This document shows, in pieces, positions 14,057 to 21,147 of a stretch of DNA of 21,848 nucleotides. Location of the stretch: contig JAUPKO010000516.1 of NCBI GenBank assembly GCA_030837395.1, positions 1 through 21,848 of the forward strand, written 5' to 3'. Position 1 is the stretch's first letter. Each line of letters starts with the position of its first letter. The DNA is from Actinomycetota bacterium. Lineage in GTDB: Bacteria; Actinomycetota; Actinomycetes; S36-B12; UBA10799. The translations under genes and the position numbers were made by a program. The notes under the pieces are model-generated. The model saw nothing but the letters and a program-made list of their open reading frames with translations. It did not search any database and was not told the DNA's origin.

Positions 14057-14857
14057 CTAGGCGGTGAGCCGAACCGAAGCCTCCGGCGTGAACACCTGGA
14101 AGGCGATGCTCTCCTCCAAGTACAGGCGCACGTCATCACCGTCAGTGCCCGCGTACCCGATGCTGAAGTCCTGGCCCAGGCTCAGATCGAAGTCGCCGCC
14201 ACGGGCGCTCATCACCACACCCCCCGTCAGGGCCGGTGCCCAGACCACGTCACCGCCCAGCACCGAACGCAGATGCGCCATCACCGGGTACCCGCCGTGT
14301 TCGGTGGTCTCGGCGGCTCCGGTGTACTCGGCATCACCGAGCGCCAGAGCGTAGGGACCGTCGATCCCGACACCACGCAGCACCTCTACCGCACGGGCCA
14401 CCGCAATCGGGTAGGCCGCGTACGTCGCCGGCAATGCGATCGCCTCATGAGGCGAGTACGCGATGATCCCTTCGGCGGCGCCGGCGACGCCTTGGAAGAT
14501 CACCGAGTCTTCGGCCCAAGCCGCCTGCCGTGCGGCGCGGATCACCGGGTCGGTGTCGACCGACAGGTTGCCACGGTCGGCGAGGTCCAGGTTTGCCAGC
14601 GACATCGTGAAGGGCGTGCGCACCTCGACCATGGGCACCGGCTGCCTGACTCCGAGGGTCGAGGCAGCGACCGCATCGTCGGCAATCAACTGGACCACGC
14701 CGGTGCGCACCGAATCAACGTCCCACCCCAGCGGACCGTGCACGTCCACGAGGCGCCGTCCCGACAGGTACAGCTTCAGTGACCGGGTGGCCTCCTCATC
14801 GACCTGCACCCAGGCAGCGTCGGTGACCGGGGACAGGCTTCGGCGCAGATGGTTCAT
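14057..14857 (-). CDS. Family 1 encapsulin shell protein (HK97 fold)
   Basis: A 266-residue protein, the normal length for family 1 encapsulins. The N-terminus M-N-H-L-R-R-S-L-S-P-V-T-D-A-A-W is the classic encapsulin start that forms the inner cargo-binding surface. It is followed by E-E-A-T-R-S-L-K-x-Y-L-x-x-R-R-x-V-D-V-x-G-P-x-G-W, then A-E-D-x-x-I-F-x-G, G-P-Y-A-L-A-L-G at the A-domain and L-G-Q-D-F-S-I-G-Y near the C-terminus. Sixty or more copies self-assemble into a closed icosahedral nanocompartment in the cytoplasm. The ATG at 14857 is chosen because GAGGAG precedes it by 5 nt and it overlaps the stop of the upstream cargo-like gene (ATGA); a GTG at 14863 is less likely. One odd point is a doubled Gly (G188-G189) in the loop expected at the five-fold pore. 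Confidence 0.96.
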   Translation of the reverse strand: MNHLRRSLSPVTDAAWVQVDEEATRSLKLYLSGRRLVDVHGPLGWDVDSVRTGVVQLIADDAVAASTLGVRQPVPMVEVRTPFTMSLANLDLADRGNLSVDTDPVIRAARQAAWAEDSVIFQGVAGAAEGIIAYSPHEAIALPATYAAYPIAVARAVEVLRGVGIDGPYALALGDAEYTGAAETTEHGGYPVMAHLRSVLGGDVVWAPALTGGVVMSARGGDFDLSLGQDFSIGYAGTDGDDVRLYLEESIAFQVFTPEASVRLTA

Positions 14858-15573
14858 TGCCACTCCTCAACTGGTGCGGTCGATCGCAGATCGCCGATGG
14901 TCAGGCTACCCTCGCCCGGCCCGCCGCCGCTCGCAGTCAGGCCTTGCGCGAGGGCGAGCGGATTGGGCGTCGGCGGCGCCACAAGGTGCAAGGTGTTGCG
15001 GTCGGTGTGGTCGAACACCGCGGACCGGTCCGGCATCCGCATGCGGGTGTTCTGCTGGTAACTCCAGGTGCCGTCGGGGTTCGCCGTGACGGTCATGCGG
15101 AAATCGGTCGTGGTGAAGTTGTCGTCCAGGAACGGGTTCGACGCGATGCCGTACGTGGTGGCGCCGCGGGTTGCGGTGACCTCGAAAGCGGTGGCGTCGG
15201 CATCGCACCGGCCCGCGGCGAGCGCCACCTGCCCGCGGGGAATCGCTAGCGTCAACACCACCGTGTGCGTGGCCGGCTCCCACAACCAATAGCCGACCTG
15301 GTCATGGAACATGGCCACTTCACCGGGGCGCACGATATGCGTGTGGTAGCGCAAGCCGTAGAACAATTGCGGGCCGTTGGTCTGAAAGTCGATCGGCTGG
15401 GCGTCGTAGCGCTCCAGGAAGGTGTCGCGTTCGGTGCCGTCCTCCACCGGGTGCTGATCTGCGCCCTTGCGGCCCTCCCATACCCCCGCCAACGCCCGCA
15501 GTGGCCCGAGATTGGCCAGCGTGTCCGGCTCGCCGTCGGGTTCGGTGTAGATATCAACTGGAGCCTCGGTCAC
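14854..15573 (-). CDS. Nitrobindin-like heme-binding beta-barrel protein, probable encapsulin cargo
   Basis: A 239-residue protein with a GTG start at 15573. Residues about 20-200 look like the THAP4/nitrobindin heme-binding beta-barrel family: G30-x-W32-x-G34 at the first strand, G-L-R-Y-H-T-H, G-Y-W-L-W-E-P, Y-G-I-A-S-N-x-F-L-D, and F-D-H189-T-D-R-N-T-L-H196-L-V in the last strand, where His residues are candidate heme ligands. After residue 200 a Pro/Gly/Ala linker leads to SLTIGDLR (223-230), matching the cargo-loading peptides of encapsulin systems (L-T-V/I-G-S/D-L-R type). It is directly upstream of, and coupled to, the shell gene. Heme binding, NO or peroxide chemistry are family-level possibilities only. 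The fold call is moderately sure; the cargo call is stronger. Confidence 0.82.
   Translation of the reverse strand: MTEAPVDIYTEPDGEPDTLANLGPLRALAGVWEGRKGADQHPVEDGTERDTFLERYDAQPIDFQTNGPQLFYGLRYHTHIVRPGEVAMFHDQVGYWLWEPATHTVVLTLAIPRGQVALAAGRCDADATAFEVTATRGATTYGIASNPFLDDNFTTTDFRMTVTANPDGTWSYQQNTRMRMPDRSAVFDHTDRNTLHLVAPPTPNPLALAQGLTASGGGPGEGSLTIGDLRSTAPVEEWQ
14884..14907 (-). other. Encapsulin cargo-loading peptide coding segment
   Basis: These codons encode S-L-T-I-G-D-L-R, residues 223-230 of the beta-barrel protein, after a flexible G-G-G-P-G-E-G linker. Known peptides in DyP and ferritin-like cargos share the pattern small-L-x-I/V-G-x-L-K/R. Nine further residues (STAPVEEWQ) follow; the last of these are encoded by the Shine-Dalgarno region of the shell gene. 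Confidence 0.82.
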
Positions 15574-15579
15574 TGCGTC

Positions 15580-15585
15580 AGCCTA
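15580..15585 (-). promoter_or_regulatory. -10 element for leaderless cargo-encapsulin mRNA
   Basis: TAGGCT on the minus strand ends 6 nt before the GTG start of the cargo gene and no Shine-Dalgarno sequence lies between. This marks the start of the two-gene operon. No -35 is convincing. Confidence 0.5.
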
Positions 15586-15610
15586 GCGGGCGCCATCGGG
15601 CAATGAGCAC

Positions 15611-15625
15611 CCCCGCGCGGAGGGG
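15611..15625 (-). terminator. Weak GC hairpin after the GAP/Sap gene
   Basis: CCCC and GGGG arms surround a 7-nt loop just 13 nt past the stop of the gene at 15638-16207 and upstream of the cargo promoter. There is no T-tract. It would separate the two transcription units. Confidence 0.3.
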
Positions 15626-15637
15626 ACGGCACCACCG

Positions 15638-16207
15638 TCACAGCGCGAGCAGACCCTCCACCAGCACCACCGCCCCCAGCCCTGTGAACATCACGGCCAT
15701 GGCCGCCGCATGGTTGCCCAGCAACTGATCACGCACCTTCGCCAGTCGCCCGTTGAAACCCTCGCCCACTATGAGATGCCCGAGCATCGGCAGCACCACC
15801 GTCGCCGACGCCACCACGACGAACAACGCCACCGCTCCGTCCCCCAGGCCACCGACAGCTTCACCACCGGCGGCCGCCGCCGAACCAATCGTGGCGCCCG
15901 CCGCGGTGGCCACCAGCAGCACCTTCGCCGTCGCCTGCCACTCGTGGCCCGCGGCCAACACGACGCCGCCACGCAAGCCGATCACGAGTGCCACCACCAC
16001 ACTCGCCGTCGTCACCAACAACAGCCCCGCCACCCAAGCCGTGACGTAAGCGGCGCTGCTCGCACCCGCCCGGGGGCCGAGCACCACCATGACCGCCGGG
16101 ATCAAATGGATCGGCGACAGGGCGATCAGCACCGCCAACGGCAGCAGACTCCACGACAACTCACCGGCCACCCGGCAAGCATGCTCCGATAGTGGCGTCA
16201 CCACCAC
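15638..16207 (-). CDS. GAP/Sap family (lipid-addressing) membrane protein
   Basis: A 189-residue protein with about five or six membrane helices and a GTG start at 16207 with GGAG 9 nt upstream. The first helix contains A-L-S-P-I-H-L-I-P-A-V-M-V-V-L-G-P-R, and the protein ends with L-L-G-N-H-A-A-A-M-A-V-M-F-T-G-L-G-A-V-V-L-V-E-G-L. These are the two landmark regions of the GAP (Sap/SfLAP) family, whose mycobacterial members help move glycolipids (peptidoglycolipid, sulfolipid) across the membrane. The transported lipid here is unknown. It stands between the serine hydrolase-like lipoprotein and the encapsulin operon on the same strand, but its own hairpin suggests a separate unit. Confidence 0.75.
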   Translation of the reverse strand: MVVTPLSEHACRVAGELSWSLLPLAVLIALSPIHLIPAVMVVLGPRAGASSAAYVTAWVAGLLLVTTASVVVALVIGLRGGVVLAAGHEWQATAKVLLVATAAGATIGSAAAAGGEAVGGLGDGAVALFVVVASATVVLPMLGHLIVGEGFNGRLAKVRDQLLGNHAAAMAVMFTGLGAVVLVEGLLAL

Positions 16208-16280
16208 ACTGTTCAGCTCCAGCGCGGGAAACTCACGCGATGATGAACCGATCCGAACCCCTCACTGACAGTGCCGGACT

Positions 16281-16299
16281 CTCGCCAGTGATCGGCGAG
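16281..16299 (-). terminator. Hairpin after the serine hydrolase-like gene
   Basis: CTCGCC and GGCGAG pair around a 7-nt loop, 5 nt past the stop at 16304 on the minus strand. No T-tract is present, so it is a weak candidate. Confidence 0.35.
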
Positions 16300-16303
16300 G
16301 GTG

Positions 16304-17596
16304 TCACTGCCCCGGCGGCGCTTTGCCCGGTGCGGCAGCTTCGGCGAGGGCGGCGAACGTGGCCCGACTCGAATTGTTGATCGCGTCGCCGTCCGCGAAG
16401 GCGTCCGGCAGGTAGGTCATCGAGACCGACACCGCCAACTTGTCCGCGGGCAGGTAGCCGGTGCTCGCAGCTGCCCCGGCGAAACTCTTGGTCTGGGTGA
16501 TCCAAGGGCCGAGCAGAATCACGCCGAGCCCATACGAGGCCGCCGCCGTGTTGGGTCGGCAGGACGAACAGACCCCGGTCGGGTCCTTGGCCCCGAAGCC
16601 CACCAAGTTGGGCGCGGTCTGCGCCGCATACATCTGCGGTGACACCTGCGAACCGGAGCCGACGATCTGTATCGACGTCGTCATGTCGTAGATGTCGGTT
16701 GTCTGCACCGCCCCATTCGCCGTTGTCCACGAGGGGTTCCAGAAGGTTCCTTCCTCGTACAGCGCCTGTCGTGGCTCCACCTTGAAGTAGTCGGCACGCT
16801 CAGATGTGAATGAATGCTGCACCGGCTCGGGGATCGCCGGGGTGTCGGCGTTACTACCGGTGGCCGTGAGGTTCATCGGGCCGATGATGTACTCGTCCAT
16901 CACCTCGGCCATCGGCTTGCCGGTGACCTTCTCCAGCACCTGCCCGAGGATCACGTAGTTGGTGTGGCTGTAGCCCCAGTTGGTCCCTGGTGCGAATTGT
17001 TCGGGGCCGTTGAAGCCAATGGCGAGCAATTCGTCGTTGGTCCATTGCCGGTAGGGGTCTTCGTTGAGGCTGTCGCCCAGTTCCGGTTGGTAGACGTAGT
17101 CGGCGTACCCGGAGGTCATGTTCAACAGGTTCTTGATGGTGATCTGGTCAGCTCGAGGGTAATCCGGGAACCACGTGGCCAGCGGATCGTCGAGGGACAC
17201 CTTCTCGGCGTCGACGAGTTGGGCGAACGTTTGACCGATGTAGGTGAACGCCCTCGCCCCGGTGCGAAAGTGCATCGCGGGGGTTGCCGGGACGCCGGTC
17301 ATGGACTCGCCCAGGGCGCCGGTGTAGACGTCCTGGCCGTCGACGGTGATGCGCATGATCAGTGACTTCAGCTTGTACGTCTGCATTGCCTGGCGCGCGG
17401 CCTGTTCGATGCGGGACGTGGTCTGGGCATCGGCGTTGCCGCTCGCGCCAGACGTGCTCGCCCTCACGGCGGTCCGGCCATCCTCGGCCGACGTGCCGCC
17501 ACTACACCCCGCCACAAGCGCCGCGGCGGACGCCAGGGTGACAGCTCCCAGCCAACGCGCTGCTGAAGCGGTGTGTGGTCGGCGGGCTGCGCGCAT
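16304..17596 (-). CDS. Lipoprotein of the class C beta-lactamase/serine hydrolase fold lacking catalytic motifs
   Basis: A 430-residue protein. The ATG at 17596 has GGAGG 6 nt upstream and gives a lipoprotein signal with L-V-A-G-C (Cys31). The fold is clear from F-R-x-G...F-A-Q-L-V-D-x-E-K-V-S-L-D-D-P-L, I-T-I-K-N-L-L-N-M-T-S-G, N-x-x-Y-V-I-L-G-Q-V-L-E-K-V-T-G-K-P and Y-G-L-G-V. Yet at the S-x-x-K site the sequence is G-A114-R-A-F117: the nucleophilic Ser is Ala and the Lys is Phe. The Y-x-N motif is Y-S-H, and the late H-x-G is absent (F-A-G-A-A-A-S-T-G). The frame is intact, so this looks like a maintained pseudoenzyme that might bind peptidoglycan or another ligand outside the cell (inference), not a hydrolase. 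Confidence 0.88.
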   Translation of the reverse strand: MRAARRPHTASAARWLGAVTLASAAALVAGCSGGTSAEDGRTAVRASTSGASGNADAQTTSRIEQAARQAMQTYKLKSLIMRITVDGQDVYTGALGESMTGVPATPAMHFRTGARAFTYIGQTFAQLVDAEKVSLDDPLATWFPDYPRADQITIKNLLNMTSGYADYVYQPELGDSLNEDPYRQWTNDELLAIGFNGPEQFAPGTNWGYSHTNYVILGQVLEKVTGKPMAEVMDEYIIGPMNLTATGSNADTPAIPEPVQHSFTSERADYFKVEPRQALYEEGTFWNPSWTTANGAVQTTDIYDMTTSIQIVGSGSQVSPQMYAAQTAPNLVGFGAKDPTGVCSSCRPNTAAASYGLGVILLGPWITQTKSFAGAAASTGYLPADKLAVSVSMTYLPDAFADGDAINNSSRATFAALAEAAAPGKAPPGQ

Positions 17597-17663
17597 CGGG
17601 ATCCTCCAGCTTCGACTCGCCGCGGTCGCGACCACCCGAGAGTACGTGGTCCGGCGCGGGTTG

Positions 17664-18572
17664 TTAGCCGAGCAGGTCGTAGTCCCCGGACGGCTGGGCC
17701 TGCGCGGAGATCGGCACAGGGTCGCGGCGACCGCCGCGTTGGGCGCCGGCGCCGGCGACGACGACCAGACAGATGCCGACGACCTGACCGCTGGAGGGGA
17801 CCTGCTGCAGCACGAGCAAGCCCAGTACGGCAGCGATCGCGGGCTCAGCCGCCATGAGCGTGCCGAAGGCCGAGTGCGTCATCCGTCGAAGAGCAAGCAT
17901 CTCCAAGGCGTAGGGCAACACCGGCAACAACACGGCCAAGCCAACCGCCGCGACCAGCAACCCCACGGTGAGGTGACCGGCCGCCTGCGGGACACCCAGG
18001 AAAGCCGCCGTGATGGCAGCGATCGGCACGGTCAGCGACAATCCGCTGATCCCGGCGAAGCGGTCCCCAACCTGTTGCGTGAGCAGGATGTAGATGCCCC
18101 AGCCGGCCGCGCCGATGGCGGCGAATCCGACCCCGACAGCATCGAACTCGCCCTGCCACGGCTCCGTGAGCAGCACCACGCCGACGAGGGCCAACAGTGG
18201 CCACGCCAACGCCCGGCGGCTGCTGCTGCGCACGGCCGCGACCGTCAACGGGCCGAGGAAGTCGATCGCCACCGCCGTACCCAACGGAATGCGCTCGATG
18301 GCCGCGAGGAACGCCATGGTGGCGAGCCCAGTGGTGATCCCCAACCCCAGCAGCGCCGGCAGGTCCGCTCGACGCACCTGGCGCAACGGCGGCCGCGTGA
18401 TCACCATGAAGATGAGCGCACCCATCGTCAGACGCAACCACGCCGTGCCCGCAGGACCGATCGCCGCGATCATCGGCACTGACAGCGCGGAGCCGAGTTG
18501 CACGGACGACATCGATCCGACCGCCAACGCCCACGGCGGCACTGCCGAGCCGATCGCTGCGGGCGACCTCAT
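17664..18572 (-). CDS. EamA family transporter (RhtA-like)
   Basis: A 302-residue membrane protein with about ten hydrophobic helices in two EamA repeats (about 10-130 and 145-280). Q-L-G-S-A-L-S-V-P-M-I-A-A-I-G-P-A-G-T-A-W-L-R-L resembles the RhtA threonine/homoserine exporter branch, and the second repeat ends A-E-P-A-I-A-A-V-L-G near residue 240, a typical EamA signature. It likely exports an amino acid or similar metabolite. The ATG at 18572 overlaps the stop of the B3/4-domain gene (ATGA), so it is the third cistron after the XRE-cupin regulator. Because the B3/4 gene is frameshifted, translational coupling to this gene may be weakened. Confidence 0.92.
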   Translation of the reverse strand: MRSPAAIGSAVPPWALAVGSMSSVQLGSALSVPMIAAIGPAGTAWLRLTMGALIFMVITRPPLRQVRRADLPALLGLGITTGLATMAFLAAIERIPLGTAVAIDFLGPLTVAAVRSSSRRALAWPLLALVGVVLLTEPWQGEFDAVGVGFAAIGAAGWGIYILLTQQVGDRFAGISGLSLTVPIAAITAAFLGVPQAAGHLTVGLLVAAVGLAVLLPVLPYALEMLALRRMTHSAFGTLMAAEPAIAAVLGLLVLQQVPSSGQVVGICLVVVAGAGAQRGGRRDPVPISAQAQPSGDYDLLG

Positions 18573-19122
18573 GGGTGCGCTGACTGCGTCGGACCCCCGG
18601 CGTCGGCATTGATCAAGCGGCGGGCGGTGCGGACATCGGCGCCGAATCGTGCAACGTTCGCGGCGAGCACATCGGTCGCAGCGCGCAGGGCGTCGTCAGC
18701 CATCGGCACGAGCGCGTCGAGGATGAACAGGGCACTGGTGGTGTCGTCGCGCAACTGGGTGCGCCGGCCCTGGCGCCAGTTCCACCGGCGGCACGTCACC
18801 CCGCCGTCGTCGCACCACACGACCTCCCCGGGTTCGGGAAACTCTACGACGTCCACCCCCGAGGCGGCAGTGTCGAACGGCTCGGCACCAGTGGCGCGCA
18901 GCAGTCGCGGCGGGCCGACGTACCGGGTGAGGTCCTCACCGCCGATCGGCACGGTGCGCAGGATCGACACGGCGTTGTAGAGGTCGGTGAGGCGGTTGAT
19001 CCGGGGCAGACCGCCGGGGCACGGCGCAGCAGCATGACGCGGTAGTCCGGCCGCAACTCGAACACGGCCTCGTCGACTCCGGCGCCGTGGAGGAACCGCT
19101 GCAGGTCAATCCGCTCACTCAT
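18569..19122 (-). pseudogene. B3/4 domain-containing protein, frameshifted and probably internally shortened
   Basis: The N-terminal piece starts with the ATG at 19122 (M-S-E-R-I-D-L-Q-R-F-L-H-G-A-G-V-D) and runs in frame to ...Y-R-V-M-L-L-R-R-A-P. The rest (...G-L-P-R-I-N-R-L-T-D-L-Y-N-A-V-S, G-G-E-D-L, W-C-D-D-G-G-V-T-C-R-R-W-N-W-R-Q-G-R-R-T) lies in another frame. Adding one base to the G-run 19016-19019 joins the two perfectly. The repaired protein would be about 184 residues, while the family is usually around 220-240; the segment between Y-R-V-M-L-L and L-R-R-A seems missing. B3/4 proteins resemble the editing domain of phenylalanyl-tRNA synthetase. The gene overlaps the XRE stop by 8 nt and the EamA start by ATGA. 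A GTG at 18970 could still yield the C-terminal part. A sequencing error could explain the frameshift. Confidence 0.8.
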
Positions 19123-19720
19123 GTCGTGCCTCCACGTTGGTCGTCGGTCCCACGCCTGGTTCGAACACGGCCAGCGAGAACCTGGCTGGTTCCTGGCCCG
19201 GGTTGGCGTAGGAATGCCGCACGTCGCCGTCGAAGGCCACCGCATCACCGAGGTGCAGGGTCAACGACTGCTCCCCCACTGCGACGACGACCGTGCCCTG
19301 CTGCACCTGAACGAGTTCCTTGGTGCCTGCGGCGTGGGCCTCGCTGACGTGTTCGTCGCCGACCGCCAGCGTCCAGTCCCACAGCTCCACTACGTCGGGC
19401 GGCGCGGTGCCGGCCACGAGCACGCCGCTGCCACCGGCGGGGCTGGTCCACAACGCGGCGCCGGTACCGCTGCGGGTGACGTTCAGCGCCCGCGGGGTCG
19501 GCGCCTCGACGAGGGCGGGCAGGCCGACACCGAGGGCATCGCTGATCCGCAGCAGCGTCCCGACGCTCGGGTTGGTGGCGCCCCGCTCGACGTTGATCAG
19601 CATGCGCCGACTCACGTCGGCCGCCTCGGCCAACTGGTCCAGCGTCCACGACCGGGCCTGGCGCTCCTGCCTCACCCGCGCCCCGATCGCCGAGGCCAGA
19701 ACCGCGGTGCCGTCATCCAT
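19115..19720 (-). CDS. XRE-family regulator with C-terminal cupin domain
   Basis: A 201-residue protein. Residues about 8-65 form an XRE helix-turn-helix (R-V-R-Q-E-R-Q-A-R-S-W-T-L-D-Q-L-A-E-A-A-D-V-S-R-R-M-L, then N-V-E-R-G-A-T-N-P-S-V-G-T-L-L-R-I-S-D-A-L). Residues about 105-190 form a small beta-rich cupin with G-D-A-V-A-F-D-G-D-V-R-H-S-Y-A-N-P, a probable ligand-sensing site. Such HTH-cupin regulators often control amino-acid or amine metabolism, and here the regulator leads an operon with a B3/4 protein and an EamA exporter. The ATG at 19720 has no Shine-Dalgarno; TATGCT lies 6 nt before it, so a leaderless mRNA is likely. Three phased GTGCA repeats overlap the promoter. Confidence 0.93.
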   Translation of the reverse strand: MDDGTAVLASAIGARVRQERQARSWTLDQLAEAADVSRRMLINVERGATNPSVGTLLRISDALGVGLPALVEAPTPRALNVTRSGTGAALWTSPAGGSGVLVAGTAPPDVVELWDWTLAVGDEHVSEAHAAGTKELVQVQQGTVVVAVGEQSLTLHLGDAVAFDGDVRHSYANPGQEPARFSLAVFEPGVGPTTNVEARHE

Positions 19721-19722
19721 AA

Positions 19723-19748
19723 GTGCAGCATAGTGCACTCAGGGTGCA
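19723..19748 (-). promoter_or_regulatory. Leaderless promoter with three phased GTGCA repeats (autoregulatory operator candidate)
   Basis: GTGCA occurs (plus strand) at 19723, 19733 and 19744, spaced 10 and 11 nt, about one helical turn each. AGTGCACT (19732-19739) is a perfect palindrome. The -10 TATGCT (minus, 19732-19727) lies among the repeats and ends 6 nt before the ATG. Binding by the XRE protein would occlude the promoter. Confidence 0.5.
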
Positions 19749-19857
19749 GTACAGCGCGGGCGCCCCGGCGGAGCGTTCGGGCTCATCTGCCCCCGAACCA
19801 CAGCCAGCGAACAGGAGCACAGACGCGCACGTGCCCGCCACGGCCGGTTCTTCGCCA

Positions 19858-21039
19858 TCACCGGACCTCAACACGAGCCAGCAGCTTGCGCTTTCCCGTC
19901 CAGCGTGCCAGTAGGACCTCCAGCGGCCCCTGGGCGAAGCGCCCGAGCCAGACCCGCGCGAGCAGCGCGAGCACCACCCAGGCGACGATGCCCGAGATCA
20001 CCACAGGCAAGGCCCCCCACTGCCCGAAGTAGCCCAGACCGTAACCGCAGAACAGCAAGGACAGCAGCACGGACTCGCCGATATAGACCGTCAGCGACGC
20101 CCGCCCCGGAGTAGCCGCGAAGGCCAACAGTCGTGGCCACAGCGCCAGCCCCCACCCAAGCAGACCCAAATACCCGACGGTCAGGATCGGAGCGGTCACG
20201 AAGATCAGTGCCGTGCCCAGCGCAGCAACCGTCGGCTGGGACGACTCGCCACCGAAGTGGAACAGCGCCATCGCACCCGCCACTACTTGGATCGGCAGGC
20301 CGATCACCACACCGAACACGGCAAGTCGACGCCATTGCGCCCGGCGGCGCGCAGGATCGGCCAGCAACCGATGGCGGGCAGCGAGCAAACCAAGGCAGAA
20401 GGCGCTGAACGCCATCGGACCCTGCTGCACGAACAACGCAGCCAACGCGAGGGGAAGCGTCTGCACACGGGCCAGGGCCGCCGTCAGGAAACTGCCATCG
20501 GCCAGGGCGGCGTCAAGGGCCGCCAGGGTGGGGTTGGTGGGTGCGGTGAGAGCGTTCGGGTCGAGGTCTGCCAGGGGGCCGATCATGACGAACGGCAGGA
20601 GCACACCCACCACCACGGCAGCCACCGCCCAGCGCCGAAGAGTGCGATCCGATCGGCTGGAAAGCGCCAGCAAACCAAAGCCGAGCACCGCGTAGGTCAT
20701 GAGGATGTCGCCGAGGTAGAAGAACACCGCGTGAACGACACCGATGATGGCCAGGCCCACCAGCCGACGGGCATAGCGGCGCCGGTTGGGCCCGCTGCCA
20801 TCTCGCAGGATGAACGAGGCGCTGTAGCCGAACAGGAACGAGAACAGCAGGTAGAACTTCCCTTGCGCCAGGACCACGACGAGAAATGCCGCGGCGGCGT
20901 TCCACACGCCTTCCAGCGAAGACGCGGTGAACCCGTCGACCGAGATACCCAGCGGCGGAGCGTTGACCACCACGATGCCGAGCAGCGCAATCCCGCGGAG
21001 GCGGTCGGGGAATACCTGTCGGGAACCGACGTCAGCCAC
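19858..21039 (-). CDS. DUF418 domain-containing membrane protein
   Basis: A 393-residue protein with about ten membrane helices and a GTG start at 21039. The N-terminus shows the YeiB/DUF418 signature D-R-L-R-G-I-A-L-L-G-I-V-V-V-N, followed by F-S-F-L-F-G-Y-S-A in the second helix. The C-terminal DUF418 part has P-G-R-A-S-L-T-V-Y-I-G-E-S-V and ends with G-P-L-E-V-L-L-A-R-W-T. Function in this family is not established; members are sometimes linked to transport or envelope acyl transfer. TAGCGT ends 6 nt before the GTG without a ribosome site, so a leaderless transcript is likely. It is divergent from the S16 protease gene, and a 137-nt gap separates it from the XRE gene. Confidence 0.9.
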   Translation of the reverse strand: MADVGSRQVFPDRLRGIALLGIVVVNAPPLGISVDGFTASSLEGVWNAAAAFLVVVLAQGKFYLLFSFLFGYSASFILRDGSGPNRRRYARRLVGLAIIGVVHAVFFYLGDILMTYAVLGFGLLALSSRSDRTLRRWAVAAVVVGVLLPFVMIGPLADLDPNALTAPTNPTLAALDAALADGSFLTAALARVQTLPLALAALFVQQGPMAFSAFCLGLLAARHRLLADPARRRAQWRRLAVFGVVIGLPIQVVAGAMALFHFGGESSQPTVAALGTALIFVTAPILTVGYLGLLGWGLALWPRLLAFAATPGRASLTVYIGESVLLSLLFCGYGLGYFGQWGALPVVISGIVAWVVLALLARVWLGRFAQGPLEVLLARWTGKRKLLARVEVR

Positions 21040-21045
21040 ACTTCG

Positions 21046-21051
21046 ACGCTA
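21046..21051 (-). promoter_or_regulatory. -10 element for leaderless DUF418 mRNA
   Basis: TAGCGT (minus strand) ends 6 nt upstream of the GTG at 21039, with no Shine-Dalgarno sequence between. Confidence 0.45.
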
Positions 21052-21132
21052 CAACACGGCGTCAGGCAACACGAGGAGGATGAAAACTCTTCAGCCCCGC
21101 CGCCTGCGCACAGGACCACCGGTCACTGACCG

Positions 21133-21138
21133 TAATAC
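21133..21138 (+). promoter_or_regulatory. -10 element for the S16 lipoprotein gene
   Basis: TAATAC (plus strand) ends 9 nt before the ATG at 21148. There is no room for a leader with a ribosome binding site, so the mRNA is leaderless or nearly so. No convincing -35. Confidence 0.45.
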
Positions 21139-21147
21139 TCTGGCCCA

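Noticed and set aside
17346..18482. Plus-strand open frame of 378 codons opposite the EamA gene
   Set aside because: Arg/His/Gln-rich shadow of a hydrophobic membrane protein; no start signal or domain.
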